DNA from: Microbulbifer agarilyticus S89
GTDB taxonomy: Bacteria; Pseudomonadota; Gammaproteobacteria; Pseudomonadales; Cellvibrionaceae
Length of the DNA: 64,000 bases
Reading direction: 5' to 3'
Assembly (NCBI RefSeq): GCF_000220505.1
Contig: NZ_AFPJ01000024.1
Location: 93,835 to 157,834 of the forward strand
The position numbers and the translations under genes are program-made. Shown in pieces: positions 8,954 to 17,741 of the stretch. The notes beneath the pieces were generated by a model, which saw only the letters and a list, made by a program, of their open reading frames with translations, had not been told where the DNA came from and ran no database searches. The stretch's first letter is position 1, and every line of letters starts with the position of its first letter.

Positions 8954-9976
8954 ATGGTCAACGCATCTTCGCATTTGAATATTTTACTGTTAAGTGACGG
9001 CATCCCTGGCCACGTCAACCAGGCCCATGGTTTTGTCGACTGGCTGCGTGATGCGGGCTTCACCCCCAAGGTCCAGCTCGTCGCCTGCGCACTCAAGGCA
9101 AAATGGCTGCGCCCTCTGCTTGCACTGGCGAGCAATCACTCGGCAGGTTCAGCTGCCGTTACGCGCGCCATTCTCGCTGCGCATACACTCCAGCCCTACC
9201 CGCAAATTCCACACCTAATCGTTTCTGCCGGCGGTAACACGCGGTTTGCCAACTCGGCACTCGCACGATTGTGGGGATGCCCAAATGTATTTATCGGCTC
9301 CCCGCGCAATTTTGCACCTCACGCGGTGACCGCCCTACTGACACTGGAACCCGCTACCGGGTTTACCCGCAACAACCTGATTGTGGACTTCGCGCCCGCG
9401 CGCACCAGCAACGTACAGCCATCACCGAATACCTGGGCATTGCTGCTCGGGGGGGACGGCAGTGGCTATCGATATCAGCAGCAGGATTGGCAAGCGATTT
9501 TGCAGTGGGCGCGAGACTGCGCGAAGAAAAATCAAATTCAGTGGCTCGTCGCAGGCTCCCGCCGTAGCCCGCCTGATCTGCGCGCACTGAGCCAGGAAAT
9601 TTTGCGTGAAGCCCACGGCCATCAACACTGCTGGCCCGGTGACGGAGGAGAGCTTCTGGCGGAGCGCCTGCCCAGGGCAAGACAGATAGTGTGCACGGAA
9701 GACAGTATGAGCATGCTGTGCGAAGCGATTAATTTGCCGCGACCGCTGCTGAGCCTGCGCCCCGCAGAGGTTTCGTCACCGCCGCGCTATCAGCAGGCCA
9801 TCGAAAAGTTCGCGCAACGGGGCTATTTACAAAGAGCGTGCGCATCTGAGCTTGCGCGTTTCGACTGGGCACCCACCGACCCCGAGGCATTTGCTGTGCA
9901 GGTAGCGGCTTCACGCCGAAAAATTGTGGGCAAACTTGTGCAGCTTGTCCCGGCGCTGGAAAAATATCGCAATTAA
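8954..9976 (+). CDS. ELM1-like protein (DUF1022 family), putative GT-B fold
   Basis: A protein of about 340 residues belonging to the family named after plant mitochondrial fission ELM1; bacterial members have no established activity but look like GT-B glycosyltransferases. It opens NILLLSDGIPGHVNQAHGFV, has LLLGGDGSGYRY near residue 160, VAGSRRSPPDL near residue 196 and the characteristic TEDSMSMLCEA near residue 240. The start is uncertain: ATG 8954 is chosen, with GGAGGG 13 bases upstream; GTG 8930 is in frame. It follows the oxygenase by about 50 bp. Its last four bases overlap the converging glycosyltransferase. A paralogue lies at 11001-11912. Confidence 0.72.
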   Translation: MVNASSHLNILLLSDGIPGHVNQAHGFVDWLRDAGFTPKVQLVACALKAKWLRPLLALASNHSAGSAAVTRAILAAHTLQPYPQIPHLIVSAGGNTRFANSALARLWGCPNVFIGSPRNFAPHAVTALLTLEPATGFTRNNLIVDFAPARTSNVQPSPNTWALLLGGDGSGYRYQQQDWQAILQWARDCAKKNQIQWLVAGSRRSPPDLRALSQEILREAHGHQHCWPGDGGELLAERLPRARQIVCTEDSMSMLCEAINLPRPLLSLRPAEVSSPPRYQQAIEKFAQRGYLQRACASELARFDWAPTDPEAFAVQVAASRRKIVGKLVQLVPALEKYRN

Positions 9977-11004
9977 TCGGCGGGCAACGCCCGGCGATAT
10001 ACCGCGAGCGTCGCCTGTGCCATAGCATCGACGGTGAGATGTTCAGCCGCGTACGCAAATACTGGTGCAAATGCGTCTCTCAGTGCAGCGTTATCCTGCA
10101 AAGCAGCCCGCAACATTTTCGCAATCGCGGGAACCGACACATCCTCCGCAATAAATTCTGCAGGCAGAATTTCCCGGTTGCTGCCCACATCGGTCGACAC
10201 CACCGGGCACCCACTCAGCAAGGCTTCCACCACGGTATAGGGGGCACCCTCTTTGTGTGACGACACCACCATAAACTCCGCCGCCTGCATCCAGGCCGCG
10301 ACATCGTCCGAGTAGCCGACAAAGCGCACACTGTCCGCAAGCGACAGCTCGCTTGCCAAGGTTTCCAGTTTGCCCCGCTCCGGGCCGTCCCCCACCAGAT
10401 ACAAACAGGCATCCGCCGGGCACAACTCGGCCCACGCCTGCAACAGCAAATCGATTCCCTTGGCCGGTACCAGGCGCGCAACGGCGAGCACCACTCTTCG
10501 ATCAGGCACGCACTGCTGCGGAGGCGACTGTTTCTTTGCCGGGGCGTGGGTGCCATTGGGAATTACGGACCAGTCCAGTGCGGAATTCGACACGGCTTTA
10601 CGACTTACCGCGATACGCCCGGGAAAATGGCTCGCCACTGTATCCTTGGGGTGCGCGATATTGTGCCGGGTAATCACCTTGGTAACGGGAATAAAACCCC
10701 GCAGACTCGCAAGCACTCCCGCTGCCTTGCCACCGTGCCCGTGTATCAGGTCAAACCCATTGCGCCGACAGCTCCGTACCAGCGCAAAAAGCAGCAGCGG
10801 GTTGCGCCGGCTCATATCGGTATCCAGCGGCACAAAAACAACATCCTGCGGGCACTGCGACTGGTAACGGGGGTGGGCAATAATCGCAACCTCGCCCTCC
10901 AGATGGGCGGCCTGCCAGCCAGCCAGCTCCATCACATGTTTTTCCAAGCCGCCAAACTCACTGCTCATAAACAGGTGACAGATATTTTTAGGGGTAGACA
11001 TCAC
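9973..11004 (-). CDS. Family 4 (GT-B) glycosyltransferase
   Basis: A 343-residue glycosyltransferase. It starts NICHLFMSSEFGGLEKHVME (N-terminal acceptor domain), then VVLAVARLVPAKGIDLLLQA near residue 170 and HKEGAPYTVVEALLSGCPVV near residue 255, the donor-site Glu pair of GT4 enzymes. It probably adds a core or O-chain sugar. Its start overlaps the stop of the ELM1-like gene upstream by four bases, so the two are translationally coupled. Its stop overlaps that of the converging ELM1-like gene. Substrate is not deducible. Confidence 0.85.
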   Translation of the reverse strand: MMSTPKNICHLFMSSEFGGLEKHVMELAGWQAAHLEGEVAIIAHPRYQSQCPQDVVFVPLDTDMSRRNPLLLFALVRSCRRNGFDLIHGHGGKAAGVLASLRGFIPVTKVITRHNIAHPKDTVASHFPGRIAVSRKAVSNSALDWSVIPNGTHAPAKKQSPPQQCVPDRRVVLAVARLVPAKGIDLLLQAWAELCPADACLYLVGDGPERGKLETLASELSLADSVRFVGYSDDVAAWMQAAEFMVVSSHKEGAPYTVVEALLSGCPVVSTDVGSNREILPAEFIAEDVSVPAIAKMLRAALQDNAALRDAFAPVFAYAAEHLTVDAMAQATLAVYRRALPAD

Positions 11005-11912
11005 ATAGTTTCCAGGTTGCAGCGCCCAATCAGCGCCGCTGCGAGGCGCAGGTATTCATTGAATGGCGCGCGCTGTACATCCGGTGACCGCGCGGCATCG
11101 GCTAACTGCTCACTGACCAATCCATCATCGATTAGCCGCTGCACCGCCGCGCGCACCTTGTTTTTACGATTGCGCGAAGGCAGCCCCAATACACCCACCC
11201 GGGCACGGCTTTGCAGGGCCTCGAACACCATGGAAATACTGTCTCGGGTTACCCACACCTGCTCCGCAGAGGCCAGCTGATGTTCAAGCCAGCCATCAGC
11301 GCACTCGCGCCAGGGCGCCAGCGTGAAGCCAGGCCGCGCCAACTGCTGCAAGGCGAATTCAGGCGTGCGACGGCTATCCGCCAGCGTCCACTGTAGGGAG
11401 CTTGTCGCCAACTGCCCGATATCCCGCTCGAGAGTGACGCTATCCCAGGCAAAATGCCGGCTCGGCCCACCCAGCAAAATAAGCCCACGGCCAGGGTTGG
11501 CGGGCACATGTGGCAGCGGCAAGGTAAGCGCGCCGCGCGTGGTCAGCACATTCGGCAGGGCCGGCGGGCGATCGTGCTCGGGGATCAGGGCAAAGTCGAA
11601 CCAGTGAATGGGCAGCGATGGGCGCATCAGGACCACGCTGCGGCCACCAAATCGCCTGCGCGCTGCGAGCATTGGCAGGTGACAGCGATGACCGGCGCCG
11701 ATTAAAAAATCCGGCTGCCCCAGGGCAATCGCGCCGGCGGCGTCGAGCGCCACCTGCAAAGAGCCGCGCAACCAAAAGCGTAACTGGCTGCAATCGACAT
11801 CGCAGCTTTGCACGCGCGTGGGCCCGAGGCGCTCACGCAGGCCGGTCAGCAACGCTGCACTCTGCTTTTCGTGGGCCTTATTGCCGTCCACAAACCGCCA
11901 GACCGTGATCAA
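11001..11912 (-). CDS. ELM1-like protein (DUF1022 family), second copy
   Basis: About 303 residues, distantly similar in plan to the protein at 8954-9976. Visible signatures are ITVWRFVDGNKAHEKQSAAL at the N-terminus, ILLGGPSRHFAWD in the middle, WTLADSRRTPEFA and WVTRDSISMVFEALQSRARV toward the C-terminus. I prefer the TTG at 11912, preceded by GGAGAG; a GTG at 11942 is in frame without a ribosome site. It is coupled by a four-base overlap to the family 4 glycosyltransferase downstream, which suggests a shared pathway. The activity is unproven: a GT-B type transfer reaction is my inference from fold and context. Confidence 0.68.
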   Translation of the reverse strand: MITVWRFVDGNKAHEKQSAALLTGLRERLGPTRVQSCDVDCSQLRFWLRGSLQVALDAAGAIALGQPDFLIGAGHRCHLPMLAARRRFGGRSVVLMRPSLPIHWFDFALIPEHDRPPALPNVLTTRGALTLPLPHVPANPGRGLILLGGPSRHFAWDSVTLERDIGQLATSSLQWTLADSRRTPEFALQQLARPGFTLAPWRECADGWLEHQLASAEQVWVTRDSISMVFEALQSRARVGVLGLPSRNRKNKVRAAVQRLIDDGLVSEQLADAARSPDVQRAPFNEYLRLAAALIGRCNLETM

Positions 11913-12188
11913 ACACTTCTCTCCAATTACTAACCGGTACACGCCACACCGAGCCGCCGGCCGGTGCCGTACCCGAATCGCGGGGCTATGCGCCGCTTAC
12001 CTTACCTGCAGCGAGTTGAATTTGCACCCAGCGAAGTAACAGGTGCGCCGGTCCAATATGCCACCCCATTTAATGGCGAGCACTGTCCATAAGCGGTAAA
12101 CTTGGACGCCTAAAGTTTTAAACACGAGCTCCAAGGCCCCTTATACCGAGTACGTGGAGCGCGGGATACTCAAAGGATTTCCAAGAAA

Positions 12189-13529
12189 ATGAATGTTACC
12201 GTATTTGGTACTGGCTACGTTGGCCTGGTGCAGGCAGCAGTACTGGCAGAAGCCGGCCACCGGGTTACCTGTATCGATATCGATGAGAACAAGATCGAGC
12301 GCCTGCGCCAGGGTCACATTCCCATCTTCGAGCCGGGGCTCGAACCACTGGTCAAACACAACAATAAATCCGGCAACCTGAGCTTCTCCACCGATGCCGC
12401 CGAGGGCGTGGCGCACGGCGAGCTGATCTTTATTGCGGTCGGCACCCCACCCGATGAGGACGGTTCTGCGGATCTGCGCTACGTGCTGACCGTGGCCCGC
12501 ACCATTGCCGAACACATGAACGGCAAGAAATACATCATTAACAAATCCACTGTACCTGTTGGCACCGCGGACAAGGTGCGCGAGGAAGTCACTCGCACCC
12601 TGCAGGAGCGCAACGCGCTGAATCTGGAATTCGATGTTATTTCCAACCCCGAATTCCTCAAGGAAGGCTCCGCGGTTGCCGACTGCATGAAACCGGACCG
12701 GATTATCATCGGCACTTCCGAGCAGGCATCCGAACAGAAAATGCGCCAGCTATATGCGCCGTTTAACCGCAATCACGACAAGGTCATCGTGATGGATGTA
12801 CGCAGTGCCGAGCTGGCCAAGTACGCGGCCAACTGTATGCTCGCCACCAAGATCAGCTTTATGAACGAAATGGCGGTGATTGCCGACCGCGTAGGCGCCG
12901 ACATTGAATCGGTACGCCAGGGTATCGGCTCCGACCCGCGTATCGGCTATCACTTTATTTACCCGGGGATTGGCTACGGCGGTTCCTGTTTCCCCAAGGA
13001 CGTACAGGCCCTGAAAACCACTGCAGCGCAGCTGGGTATCGAGCCCAAAATCCTGAACGCAGTCGAAGAGCGCAACCACAGCCAGAAGCACTACCTGCTG
13101 GAGAAAATTGTCGAACGCTATGGGCAGGACCTTTCCGGCAAGACCTTCGCCCTGTGGGGCCTGTCGTTTAAGCCCAACACCGATGATATGCGCGAAGCAC
13201 CGGCCCGCGTTCTGATGGAAAACCTGTGGGAGATGGGCGCCAGCGTGCGCGCGTTTGACCCGGAAGCGATGCACGAATGCGAGCGCATCTACGGCAACCG
13301 TGACAATTTACAGCTGTGCGGTACCCGCGACAGCGCGCTGGCCGGTGCCGACGCACTGATCGTTGCCACCGAATGGCAGCAGTTCAAAACCCTGGACTTC
13401 GCCACCGTCAGCAGCAGCCTCAAGGATCCCGTGGTTTTCGATGGCCGCAACCTGTACCAGCCGCTGGATATGGCAGAAGCGGGCTTTGAATATTACTGTG
13501 TGGGGCGCCCCCAGCAGGCCGCGCGTTAG
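12189..13529 (+). CDS. ugd: UDP-glucose 6-dehydrogenase
   Basis: Oxidises UDP-glucose to UDP-glucuronate with two NAD+, supplying uronic acid or aminoarabinose-type precursors for surface glycans. The 446-residue protein opens with the NAD site [20 protein letters not shown], has VGTPPDEDG near residue 83 and the catalytic Cys in [11 protein letters not shown] near residue 263, then the C-terminal UDP-binding domain with [15 protein letters not shown]. Length and motifs are complete. It is the last gene of the glycan locus and ends at a terminator shared with ilvE. The 246 bp upstream contain no clear promoter to my eye. Confidence 0.96.
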   Translation: MNVTVFGTGYVGLVQAAVLAEAGHRVTCIDIDENKIERLRQGHIPIFEPGLEPLVKHNNKSGNLSFSTDAAEGVAHGELIFIAVGTPPDEDGSADLRYVLTVARTIAEHMNGKKYIINKSTVPVGTADKVREEVTRTLQERNALNLEFDVISNPEFLKEGSAVADCMKPDRIIIGTSEQASEQKMRQLYAPFNRNHDKVIVMDVRSAELAKYAANCMLATKISFMNEMAVIADRVGADIESVRQGIGSDPRIGYHFIYPGIGYGGSCFPKDVQALKTTAAQLGIEPKILNAVEERNHSQKHYLLEKIVERYGQDLSGKTFALWGLSFKPNTDDMREAPARVLMENLWEMGASVRAFDPEAMHECERIYGNRDNLQLCGTRDSALAGADALIVATEWQQFKTLDFATVSSSLKDPVVFDGRNLYQPLDMAEAGFEYYCVGRPQQAAR

Positions 13530-13556
13530 CCCAGCGCAGCCGAAACACAGCAGGCA

Positions 13557-13594
13557 AAAAAAAGGGCGGGCATCGTTAGATGCCCGCCCTTTTT
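13557..13594. terminator. Bidirectional rho-independent terminator
   Basis: An 11-bp GC-rich perfect stem (13564-13574 with 13579-13589) around GTTA, with an A run before and T run after. It serves the converging ugd and ilvE. Confidence 0.93.
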
Positions 13595-13613
13595 AATAAG
13601 TGGAGCGAAGGCA

Positions 13614-14570
13614 TCAAGCAGACGCCGCCACTTCCTCACAACCCTCGTGTACATCGCTCAGCCAACCCATATGGGCCTGGCTGCGGCCCTGCACCACATC
13701 GAAATACAGTTGCTGCAAGCGCTTGGTGATCGGGCCGCGGCGACCCGCGCCGATGGTGCGTCCGTCCAGCATCCGGATCGGCAGCACTTCCGCCGCGGTA
13801 CCTGTAAAGAAGGCTTCATCCGCGATATACACCTCGTCGCGGGTAATGCGTTTTTCCACCACCCTGTATCCGCACTCGTTGGCGAGCTGGATAACGGATG
13901 CGCGCGTAATGCCGTCGAGGCAGGAGGTAAGTTCCGGGGTGTAAATCACACCGTCGCTCACCAAGAAGAAGTTTTCGCCACTGCCTTCCGCTACATAACC
14001 CTCCGGGTCCAGCAGCAGGGCCTCTTCACAGCCGTTGCGCAGGGCCTCCTGCAGCGCCAGCATGGAATTGATGTAGTTGCCGTTCGCCTTGGCCTTACAC
14101 ATGGAGATATTCACGTGGTGACGCGTGTACGAAGAGGTGTTCACCTTGATCCCCAGTTCGCGCGCCTCCGGTGTCATATAGCTCGGCCATTCCCACGCGG
14201 CAACGATGACATGCGTCTTCAGCGCGTCGGCGCGCAGCCCCATACCTTCCGATCCGTAAAATACCATCGGGCGCAGATAGGCTTCTTCCAGGCCATTTTC
14301 ACGCACCACCAGACGCTGGGCTTCATTCAGCTGCTCCGCGTCGTAAGGCATGCTCATATTCATGATCTTGGCGGAGCGAAACAAACGACGAGTGTGTTCC
14401 TGCAGGCGGAAAATACTGGTGCCGCCATCGGCGGTTTGATAGGCGCGCACGCCCTCAAATACGCCCATTCCGTAATGCAATGTGTGGGTGAGCACGTGTA
14501 CCCGGGCATCGCGCCAGGGAACCAGTTCACCATCAAACCAGATAACGCCGTCTCGATCGGCAAAAGACAT
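13614..14570 (-). CDS. ilvE: Branched-chain amino acid aminotransferase
   Basis: PLP enzyme for the last step of leucine, isoleucine and valine synthesis. The 318-residue sequence has FDGELVPWRDARVHVLTHTL and YGMGVFEGVRAYQT at the N-terminus, the Schiff-base Lys in CKAKANGNYINSMLALQ near residue 160, and EGSGENFFLVSDGVIYTP near residue 200, all typical of fold-type IV aminotransferases. GGAGATCCCC precedes the ATG. It lies downstream of glnE on the same strand, separated by a palindromic repeat; glnE-ilvE beside LPS genes is also the order in Pseudomonas. Confidence 0.95.
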   Translation of the reverse strand: MSFADRDGVIWFDGELVPWRDARVHVLTHTLHYGMGVFEGVRAYQTADGGTSIFRLQEHTRRLFRSAKIMNMSMPYDAEQLNEAQRLVVRENGLEEAYLRPMVFYGSEGMGLRADALKTHVIVAAWEWPSYMTPEARELGIKVNTSSYTRHHVNISMCKAKANGNYINSMLALQEALRNGCEEALLLDPEGYVAEGSGENFFLVSDGVIYTPELTSCLDGITRASVIQLANECGYRVVEKRITRDEVYIADEAFFTGTAAEVLPIRMLDGRTIGAGRRGPITKRLQQLYFDVVQGRSQAHMGWLSDVHEGCEEVAASA

Positions 14571-14602
14571 GGGGATCTCCTACAAAATTCTATACACGCA
14601 TT

Positions 14603-14678
14603 CTGTAGGAGCGGCCTGGGGGGAACGGAGCGGTCTGAGCCGGGTCGAGCCAATTCGCCTGCAGGCAGGCTCCTACAG
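14603..14678. repeat. REP-like inverted repeat
   Basis: Perfect 10-bp inverted arms CTGTAGGAGC (14603-14612) and GCTCCTACAG (14669-14678) enclose GC-rich sequence in the glnE-ilvE gap. The arm sequence closely resembles the GTAGGAGCGGCC type extragenic palindromes of pseudomonads. There is no T run, so it is not a normal terminator. A second copy is not visible in this window. Confidence 0.6.
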
Positions 14679-14720
14679 CACAGAGCCTGATGAAAAACAG
14701 TTTAATCGGGCAGCGAACAC

Positions 14721-17639
14721 CTACTGGGAACCGGGCGAGACTTCACTCGCTGAGCCCAGCATCTGCTGCCAAGTTGTTGTAACGGTCTTTCTTTCCGCTT
14801 CGAATTGGTCACCGGATACAACCCCCGGCAGCTGTTGTAATGCCAGGCGATGACCTTCAGATCGGTAGGCTTTGTAGGCGTCGATCAAATGCGCGGCTTG
14901 ATGGGCCGGCATCAGGCCCGCCTCGGTGAGGCTCTCAAGGATGCGAATGTTATCGGTATATCGCACGATTGAAGGGGCGCGTTGCGCCCAGGCCAATGCA
15001 GCATATTGAACCATAAATTCAATATCCACAATACCACCGGCGCCGTGTTTGAGATCGAATTGCCGATCATTGCTCTTATCGAGGTGTGCACGCATTTTAT
15101 TGCGCATCGCCACCACCTCTTCACGCAATTTCTGCTCATCACGCGCGGTACATAGCAACCGCGTACGCAGGGATTCGAACGCGTGGCCGAGACGCTCACT
15201 GCCCGCCACGGGCCTGGTGCGAACGAGAGCCTGATGCTCCCAGGTCCAAGCGCTCTCACGCTGGTACTTTTCAAACGCGGCCAGGGAAGTTACCAGCAGA
15301 CCCGAGTTACCGGAGGGACGCAAGCGTGTATCCACTTCATAGAGCGGGCCACTCAATGTGCGCGTCTGCAGTATGTGGATCAGGCGCTGGGCGAGACGGG
15401 TGTAGAAACTCTGCGCGTCGAGCGACCGCTCACCATCGGTGTAACCGGCACCGTCGACATCGTGCACAAACACGATGTCGAGGTCCGAGCCGTGCCCCAA
15501 TTCCAAGCCACCGAGCTTGCCGTAGGCAACGATCGCAAAGCGCATATCTTCGGCGCTAGTCCCCTTGGGCGCGCCGTGTTTTTCGGTCACTTGCTGCCAG
15601 GCCAGTGACAGTGACTGCTGCAATATCGCTTCCGCCAGCCAGGTAAGGGAATCACTTACCTTCATCAACGGTAGCGCCCCGGTAACTTCCTGCGCCGCGA
15701 TACGCAGGCTTTGTCCCTGCTTGAAATGCCGCAGGGCTTCCATTTGCGCCTCCAGGTCGTCGGTATCTACCCGCAGCATATGCTGGCGCAGCTCATCGGC
15801 GATATCCTGCGCAGTGGAGGGCTGCAACAGGCGTCGCTGGTCGAGCATTTCATCCAGCAACACCGGGTGCCGCGCCAGCTGATCGGCAATCCACGGCGAG
15901 GCACTGCACAGGCGCAGTAGCTGCTGGAGTATCGGGGGGTTTTCGTTGATCAGCACCAGATACGCGCTGCGGCGCAGAATTGAGCGCAACAACGGCAATA
16001 CCCGCTCCAGCGCCAACAGGGGCTCACCAACTTCCGCGGCGGCGGCGAGCAGCAACGGCATGGTCTGATCCAGGCGCTGGCGCCCGGCCACCGGCAACGC
16101 CGTGACAATACGATCGCCATGCAAGGCGCTGATGACCTCCAGCGCTTTTTCTGCTGGCACAAAATCGGCGTCCTGCAATTGTGCGAGCCAGGTGTCGCGA
16201 TCACTGTCGCGCTCGCAGCCACTCCACAGCAATTCCCAGCGATCGCTCTCGGAGACTTCATCGCTCTCTTCCGGTGGTGCGATTACCTGGTCGAATTCAC
16301 GCTCGATTACGGTCTGCGCCAGTAGCAGTTCTTCCTCGAGAGACTCCCAGCTTGCATAGCCGAGGGCAAAGGCCAGCTGCGCGCGTCGCTCACTCTCCAC
16401 CGGTATCGTCTGGGTCTGCTGGTCTTTTTCCGCCTGCAATCCGTGCTCGACACGGCGCAGTAAAAGATAGGCATCGCGCAATTGGTCGGCAGCACCCTGA
16501 GGTAAGTGCCCATCCTGCTCCAGCAATGGCAGGACCTTCAGGATATTGCGCACGCGCAGGTCGGGCTCGCGGCCGCCGCGAATAAGCTGGAATGCCTGGG
16601 CAATAAACTCCACTTCGCGGATGCCGCCGCGCCCCAGCTTTACGTTATTGGTGAGTCCGCGCGCGCGCACCTGTCGCTGGATCAGGGTTTTCATTTCCCG
16701 CAGCGCGTCGATCACGCTGAAGTCGATATAACGCCGATACGTAAATGGGCGCAGCAACTCCATTAGTTCCTCTGCGGCCTGAGCCCCACCCGCAACACTG
16801 GCATAGGCCACCGGCCGCGCCTTGATCATGGCGTAGCGTTCCCACTCGCGCCCCTGAGTCTGATAGTAATCTTCCAGGGCTGCGAAATGACTTACCAGGG
16901 GGCCGCTGTCGCCATAGGGGCGCAAGCGCATATCTACACGAAACACAAAACCATCGGCGGTAACCGCATCCAGCGATTTAATCAGGCGCTGGCCAAGGCG
17001 CTGAAAGAACGCCTGGTTCTCGAGTGGCTTGATGTCTGCAGCATCGCCGCCACTTTGCCCCGGTTCCGGGTAGGCAAAAATCAGATCGATATCCGACGAC
17101 AGGTTCAGCTCACGCGCACCCAGCTTGCCCATGCCCAGTACGATCATCGGCTGCAGCTTTCCGTCCCGGCTGCGCGGCTCGCCATGGCGCTCGACCATTT
17201 TCTGCCAGTGCCAGTCGAGGGCTGACTGAATACAAATCTCGGCCAGCTCGGTCAAACGGGCGCACACCCGGGGAACATCCCACTGCCCGGTAAAGTCCCG
17301 CCAGATCGCCTCGGTATTTACCCGGTTGCGCAACAGGCGCAGGGTTCGCTCCAGGTCCTCGTCGGTCTCCAAGGCGGTGAGGTCCGGCGGCGCCAGCCCC
17401 AGGTCCTCACTGGCGAGCAATTCATCGAGCAGCCCCGGGGTGCGCGCGCATTGCTGCAACAGGAAATCAGACCCAAGTAACCCTCTGGCGACCAACACCG
17501 GCAGCGATGCATCCGCCTGTAACTGCGCTGCCAGCGCAGCGGCCTCGGCCTCCCCCACCTGCTCACACCAACTCTGCCACTGCGACTGCAGCCGGGCATG
17601 CAGCGGTGCGGGGCAAGTAGATTCGGGGAAGTGGTACAC
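14721..17639 (-). CDS. glnE: Bifunctional glutamine synthetase adenylyltransferase/adenylyl-removing enzyme
   Basis: Controls glutamine synthetase by adding or removing AMP in response to PII proteins. The protein of about 972 residues has the two nucleotidyltransferase domains expected: an N-terminal adenylyl-removase with GMGKLGARELNLSSDIDLIF near residue 170 and a C-terminal adenylylase with VAYGKLGGLELGHGSDLDIV near residue 705, each followed by a helical regulatory region. I place the start at GTG 17639 because AAGGA lies seven bases upstream; TTG 17675 is an in-frame alternative. It begins about 100 bp downstream of the GspE-like gene. Confidence 0.95.
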   Translation of the reverse strand: MYHFPESTCPAPLHARLQSQWQSWCEQVGEAEAAALAAQLQADASLPVLVARGLLGSDFLLQQCARTPGLLDELLASEDLGLAPPDLTALETDEDLERTLRLLRNRVNTEAIWRDFTGQWDVPRVCARLTELAEICIQSALDWHWQKMVERHGEPRSRDGKLQPMIVLGMGKLGARELNLSSDIDLIFAYPEPGQSGGDAADIKPLENQAFFQRLGQRLIKSLDAVTADGFVFRVDMRLRPYGDSGPLVSHFAALEDYYQTQGREWERYAMIKARPVAYASVAGGAQAAEELMELLRPFTYRRYIDFSVIDALREMKTLIQRQVRARGLTNNVKLGRGGIREVEFIAQAFQLIRGGREPDLRVRNILKVLPLLEQDGHLPQGAADQLRDAYLLLRRVEHGLQAEKDQQTQTIPVESERRAQLAFALGYASWESLEEELLLAQTVIEREFDQVIAPPEESDEVSESDRWELLWSGCERDSDRDTWLAQLQDADFVPAEKALEVISALHGDRIVTALPVAGRQRLDQTMPLLLAAAAEVGEPLLALERVLPLLRSILRRSAYLVLINENPPILQQLLRLCSASPWIADQLARHPVLLDEMLDQRRLLQPSTAQDIADELRQHMLRVDTDDLEAQMEALRHFKQGQSLRIAAQEVTGALPLMKVSDSLTWLAEAILQQSLSLAWQQVTEKHGAPKGTSAEDMRFAIVAYGKLGGLELGHGSDLDIVFVHDVDGAGYTDGERSLDAQSFYTRLAQRLIHILQTRTLSGPLYEVDTRLRPSGNSGLLVTSLAAFEKYQRESAWTWEHQALVRTRPVAGSERLGHAFESLRTRLLCTARDEQKLREEVVAMRNKMRAHLDKSNDRQFDLKHGAGGIVDIEFMVQYAALAWAQRAPSIVRYTDNIRILESLTEAGLMPAHQAAHLIDAYKAYRSEGHRLALQQLPGVVSGDQFEAERKTVTTTWQQMLGSASEVSPGSQ

Positions 17640-17741
17640 GGCAGGGTCCTTTTGCACGAAAAAAAACTGATACAAGTATAAGTGTGCGGCCGGGCGAAGG
17701 GGACGAGGTGGGCGTGCCCGGCCGGATTGGGAGAAGGGTAC

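Noticed and set aside
13647-14690. A 347-codon plus-strand frame over ilvE.
   Set aside because: ilvE on the opposite strand has all PLP-enzyme motifs; the frame shows no conserved segment.
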